Below the pieces are notes generated by a model, which did not search any database, had not been told where the DNA came from, and saw only the letters and a program-made list of their open reading frames with translations. A stretch of DNA of 64,000 nucleotides from Eulemur rufifrons. Its lineage: Eukaryota > Chordata > Mammalia > Primates > Lemuridae. The position numbers were made by a program, and so were the translations under genes. This document shows positions 59,220 through 64,000 of this stretch, in pieces (position 1 is the stretch's first letter; the number at the start of each line of letters is the position of its first letter). The DNA lies in the NCBI RefSeq assembly GCF_041146395.1, contig NC_091000.1, forward strand, positions 13,840,501 to 13,904,500, in the 5' to 3' direction.

Positions 59220-60640
59220 TAGATGCAGTCGGTTTGTTAGTGAGTGCCTGGCCCTGTGCTAAATTCCACGGGTGTCTGGCAGGCTGTGAGAGACAGTCCA
59301 GAAACCTGGCAAGAAGAGCCAGGCTGGGGAAGTGTTATCAAAGGTGGGCCTGGACAGGGACGGCTCGGTAGCAGAGAATCAGACCTTCAAAAGTGGGTGG
59401 CATTTTGGTGAGTGGGGAGGAAGACGGCAGAATGAATAGTTAGAGGAATGGAAGGGCGGGAGATGTGAACTTGGTGTTGTGAGACAGTGGGGTGCTGAAG
59501 AGGACAGTACCATGTTGCAGAGAGAATGGCAGAGGCATTTAGATTTAATGAGTTAGGTATTTTAAAGTTGTGACTTCATGGGTTTCAATTGACAAAACCG
59601 GACATTACAGTGGGCATCCACAGTTCTTTATGCATACCCTGAGTCTAAGGGTACACTGTGTTTTGGACACTGCTAATACCTGACTCTGTCCTGAACCCTT
59701 GAGATATGAGCACCTTGACCACAGGGCGTTGTGTCATACTCATCTTGGCATCCTCCGTATCTAGAAGAACGACTGGAACGCACGCATTTTTCAAACAAGA
59801 AGCTGTAGGGAAAGTAAACGTTTGATTGAAATTGTGCCACATTAGATTGTGTGGAAATACATTTTTACCATCAGGAAAGTTCGTATCCAGGAGTTTCTGT
59901 TTCTGGGAGAGAAAATAAATAAGAGAGAATCAGGACGCTCCGGAATTCCCTCCAGTCTCCTCCAACTCTGCAATATCCACTCCTAAACCATACCAGTGCT
60001 CTATGCAGCAACTGTGCAAAGAGTTCCAGGTCCCCACTCAAAACCTTAGTTGCTATTGTAAGGTTTTTGTGATCTTGTTCTCTTTTTTCTCTTGCTTCAT
60101 GTCCAGCCATTTCCTCATGCTTATGCAGGGCCTGACACAGAGTAAACAGTCACAGAATGTTTGCTCAATCAAAGGATTAGGTGAATGAATACGCCCTGAA
60201 CTACAGCCGACAGCCACAGCCGTCTGGAACTACTTGCGGTGCCCCCAACGTGCCTTGCCCTTTCAAATTTCCAGCCACCTGGGGTTCTGTTTTCACTGCT
60301 GTGCTATCTTCTTTTCTTGGCTAAATTTTTCAGTTTCAGGGTTAGTCAGGTATGCATTTCTCCTAGAAGCCTCCCTAAACATTCCTCCTCCTTAGGCTGG
60401 TGGGTCAGTTAGGCCTTTACCCTGTGCCAAGTACCCCTGGATAGAAATGGTGTAATCCTGTACAGTGTGAGTGCCCGTCAGGGTCTAATGAGGTGTGATC
60501 TAAAGATCCACTGGTGCCAGTTCAAGAATCTGCACATACCTTGAGTAAGAAAGGGGCCTTTTCCTGGACTGTGTGACTTTGGAGCGGGCTCTCGGGTCAT
60601 GGCCTCCTCCCCAGTCTACTTACTGCCTTGCTGAAGACAA
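59220..60640. other. Unassigned flank with an L2 3' remnant
   Basis: 59220-59560 resembles the dispersed repeat at 54.6 kb. 59690-59780 reads 'gagcaccttgaccacagggc' then 'catcttggcatcctccgtat', a decayed L2 3' end. No gene. Confidence 0.4.
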
Positions 60641-60644
60641 ACAT

Positions 60645-60835
60645 CTCCTGCTTCAGCTTCCCGAGCAGCTGGGACTACAGGCTCACATCACCACACCCAG
60701 CTAATTTTTTATTTTTTGTAGAGATGGGGTCTCACTATTGCCCAGGCTGTTCTGGAACTCCTGGCCTCAAGTGATCCTCCCACCTCAGCCTCCCAAAGGT
60801 CTAGTTTTATAGGCAGGATCCACCGTGCTCAGCCC
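60645..60835 (-). mobile_element. Partial Alu SINE
   Basis: On the - strand it starts 'gggctgagcacggtggatcc' and runs through 'ggaggatcacttgaggccag' and 'attagctgggtgtggtgatg' to 'gggaagctgaagcagga', then stops. The 3' third of an Alu and the A tail are missing. Confidence 0.85.
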
Positions 60836-61124
60836 TAACATTGCTTTTTGATCAGTTTAAAATTGTTCTTCTTGTTGTTACTTTAATATTTTTTTCTCAG
60901 TAGAATCCAGAGCTTTTAATCAAATATCAAGAAAATCTGCCCGAAGCTTTATAGAGGTTTGCATTTGTTTTGTTTTCTTTTATTGTGTTTATTATTGAAA
61001 CCATTCAAATTGTACAAAAATGAATAAACTTGGAAGTAAATGTAACTGTAATTTCCTTCTGGATCAGTTTCTCTCGTTATTCGATGTAAACTGGAGTCTG
61101 GAGTCACATGTAATAAAAATTAAC
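60836..61124. other. Unassigned A/T-rich sequence
   Basis: Nothing recognised. Confidence 0.4.
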
Positions 61125-61345
61125 ATCTACTGAGAACTTGCCATGTGCTATGTGCAGTTCTAGTGACCTCACATATATTAATTAATGTAACTCTTACAAG
61201 GTAGCATTGAGGTAGGTACTATTATTATCCTTAAACTACTGTTGTGGAAACTAAGGAACAGGAAGAAGCCTTGGTGTTGGCAAGTGGCAGAGATAATACA
61301 GGAAGCTAGACGGTCCCTGCAGAGTCTCCCAGTCTACCTGCCTCC
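61125..61345 (+). mobile_element. MIR SINE
   Basis: 'acatctactgagaacttgcc', 'atgtgctatgtgcagttcta', 'gaggtaggtactattattat' and 'ggcaagtggcagagataata' follow the MIR consensus order closely. Confidence 0.8.
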
Positions 61346-62240
61346 CTGTGGTGCTTAGTAAATATTTATTGAATCAACAAGTATCTCTTGTTGTTCAGAA
61401 GTTTTAAAATTTTGTAATCAAACTTGGAAGTATTTTTCCTTGTAGTTTCTGGCCCCAATGCCGTGCTAGGTGCAGCAATTTAACTACTCAAACAGATTAA
61501 TTACTCAGGTTATTTGTTTTAACTTTTAGGTTTCCAAAACATATCATTTCTTCCTAGCAACATGGTCATAACTGCCTAGTATTTTGCCGGTGATGTAGCC
61601 AAGCATTATTATGCACATCAGAAAAACAATTAGTCAAATTGTTAATTAATCAATATAAGCAGAGGAATTTTATCACATAAAGCACTACTTTGACATTCCT
61701 AAATAGACTATCTAAAATAAACTCTGTCCCAGTTAGAAATAATAATTCGGTGTGACTACTTTCATTTCATGAGCCTGCTTGAGCCAGACCGTTGCGATCC
61801 ATCACCTGAAACCCATGCTGTGAGAATGGCGGGCTGCTAGCATCTAACCTGTCTGAAAGACTGTTGACAGGTAGACAATGGGTACAAAAGACCTAGCAGC
61901 TTGCCAATAATTGTTTATCATGTTTGCAATTATAGATCATTTTCCAAGGAAGGACCTTCAAACAAAAGGATCAGTCATTCACTTGCCATTCCCTTCTTTC
62001 TTAGGCTGGCTGGTCAGATTGCTACACCCACCACCTTACCCGACATGATACTTCTCCCCTCCGCCACCTCCTTTTTACGATTTCTGTCATTCTCCCCATA
62101 GATATGAAACAATTATGAGTACCATTTTAATCTGCAGCCAGCTTTTTAGAGTGAATACACCCACTGAAGACTTTCATAGAGGTGCACGCAAGATACTGTG
62201 ATCATGAGATACTCCCCCAAATTAATTAATACCCCAATTA
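61346..62240. other. Unassigned sequence
   Basis: 61346-61375 has 'agtaaatatttattgaatca', a CORE-SINE/L2 tail phrase. Otherwise nothing recognised. Confidence 0.4.
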
Positions 62241-62686
62241 TGATTAGTTTCCTAGGGCTGCCATAGCAAAGTGCCACAAAATGGTGGCTTAAAACAACAG
62301 AAATTTATTTTCTCATAATTCTGGAAACTAAAAGTTCTAAATTAGGTGTCTGCAGGGCCATGTTTCCTCTGAAAGCTGTAGGGGAGAAGGATCCTTCCCT
62401 GCTCTTCCCAGCGTCCCAGAGTGGCCATCCACCCATGCTGTTCCTTGGCCTGCAGCTGCGTCACTCCAGTCTCTGCCTCTGTCACCATGCGGCATTCTTG
62501 CTGTGTCTCTGTGTTCAAATTTCCCTTTTATTAGGAATACACCAGTCATCCCGGGTTAGGGCCCATCCCAATGACCTCATCCTAACTTGATTACATCTGT
62601 AAAGACGCAAATTAAAGTTACATTCACATGAACTGGGATTAGGAGTTCAACACGTCTTTTAGGGAGGCATAATTCAAGCCATAACA
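62241..62686 (-). mobile_element. MaLR-type LTR (MST/MLT1 group)
   Basis: The + strand runs 'tagggctgccatagcaaagt', 'aacaacagaaatttattttc', 'tcataattctggaaactaaa', 'ttagggcccatcccaatgac', 'ctcatcctaacttgattaca' to 'aattcaagccataaca'. This is the reverse of a MaLR LTR, bounded TG...CA. Confidence 0.75.
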
Positions 62687-64000
62687 GAGACATGCAAATA
62701 CACCTTAGAGACAGAATGCTTTCAAGGCTGGGGTCTGGAAGAGTATGCAGCTTTTCTGTAGCTTTGGATACAGTATATGTATATGTAACAGCATCTATAT
62801 ACTTCAAGAAAATCACGTTCACAGAAGGGAAGTGGTTAAAAACGTAAGCAGAGAAATATCTAAACTCAGAGAGCCGAAGACAGCTGGGTGAATGCACAAA
62901 TATTCAAGTAGGGTTTTGCCTGCAAAAAGAGGATGATTGGCTCTTATGGCTAATGTCCCCTCTATGTGAACTATATGACTCACTTTCCTTGTTTTGATTC
63001 TATGCTCCCGTAACAATCATTCATATTCGTTTGGTCTTAACAGAATCCCTCTCATATAGAAAAGAGCAAAGGTTGTAACACTGTGTATCTGTGTTTCCTG
63101 AGTGGGGTGGTGGAGCTCTACGCTAGGGGGCTGGGCAGTTGGGAAGGGGCCCCAGGCCAATCAGATATCCAAGCCTGAAAAGTCAAGAATCCTGAGATAG
63201 GGCAGGAAACAAGTGCTGCCCTCTAGGAACTCCGTGAGTTGAATCAGGCTTCGCTCAGCAATGGCCCTCCCTCCCTTACTGCCTGTCCCATTAAGTTACG
63301 TTACACATGTTCAGAATCAATCAGGTGATTAGCAGCTTAAACACTGAAAGCACATACTCTAGAAATGATCTCTACTTGCACTGAGAGTGATCTAATACAT
63401 TAACAATTTCATTGTTCCATGAATCAGAATCAAGATCCTTATAAGATAAACAAAAAATCTGCAGGGAATTGCTCTGCAATCCTGAATAAGCACTGTATGA
63501 AAATAGTCTAATATTCTGGGGGACCTTCCTCACTTCTGAGGCTACCTGATGAGTCACTGCAAAAGAGGAACAATGAGAACATGTGAAATGTTGATGGTTC
63601 CACACCAGTCTGTTCCTGGTGTCCCTGCATTGTGACCAAGTTGGCACCATTTCCCTGGTTTGACCTTGAGACCTTTACCTCTAGTTACCGTTACTGCTCT
63701 CGGATGTGTCTGTTCCCAATTCCCTCTTTCCCTCACTTTGATTGTCCGCTGTGTGCTGCTGCTGGTTACATGCTGACTACAGCGTGCTCTTGCCTCTCCT
63801 AATGTCTGAGACCCTTTAAAATCTGACCCTACTCGGCCGTGTCTCTTACTTCTCGTATACACACATGCTCTGCTATCCCCAAGGGAATGCGGACTGTGAT
63901 GGCTGCCACCAATCGTACTTGTTTTCTGGGGCACCCACCCGACACTGAGCATATGATCTGAAGCTGATTATTCTATGCTCTGGGAAGAGAACATCTCGCT
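62687..64000. other. Unassigned flank to window end
   Basis: No gene, RNA gene or confident repeat. Open frames of up to 132 codons on the - strand (63554-63952) show no known domain. Confidence 0.4.

Noticed and set aside
63554..63952. 132-codon - strand open frame near the window end
   Set aside because: No recognisable domain; consistent with chance. Not tested against FAM149A or other distant genes.

Overview
This is mammalian nuclear DNA: AT-rich, dense in degraded interspersed repeats, with one confidently recognised protein-coding gene. The gene is Toll-like receptor 3 (TLR3) on the + strand. Its 5' untranslated exon lies near 48.02 kb. Four coding exons lie at 50933-51376, 53063-53254, 54885-56737 and 56966-57194. 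They join in frame into an apparently intact 905-residue receptor, one residue longer than the human protein as I recall it. The very high similarity to human TLR3 says primate. The full-length Alu elements carry the left-arm and A-linker wording typical of lemurs and lorises, so a strepsirrhine primate, most likely a lemur, is my best inference.

Layout: 0-47.6 kb is gene-poor upstream flank. It holds old L1/HAL1, Tigger, MER5, MIR and L2 relics, four Alu copies, several LTRs, a 5'-truncated processed pseudogene of AVEN on the - strand (20.24-21.0 kb), and a textbook twin-primed L1 insertion with a perfect 17-bp target duplication (41.74-43.13 kb). In human the neighbour on this side is SORBS2 and on the other side FAM149A; I see no exon of either. 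Two short stretches look like possible regulatory elements rather than repeats: 27.27-27.37 kb (octamer, E-boxes, MCAT) and 31.02-31.17 kb (CpG-rich, AP-1 fused to a TEAD site).

47.97-57.42 kb is the TLR3 transcription unit. It has an A/T-rich TATA-like element, an interferon-stimulated response element at the presumed start site, five exons with good splice sites, and a 3' UTR ending at a variant poly(A) hexamer. 57.4-64 kb is downstream flank with a partial Alu, a MIR and a MaLR-type LTR.

The TLR3 product senses double-stranded RNA in endosomes and signals through TRIF. The ISRE at the promoter is consistent with feed-forward induction by the interferon that the receptor itself elicits. 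I did not find a novel multi-gene system. The most useful second looks are a tandem in-frame splice donor after exon 3, an immediate stop on intron-4 retention, the changed poly(A) signal, the AVEN retrocopy, and the two candidate regulatory modules. Repeat family names are from memory of consensus sequences and were not checked with a masker.
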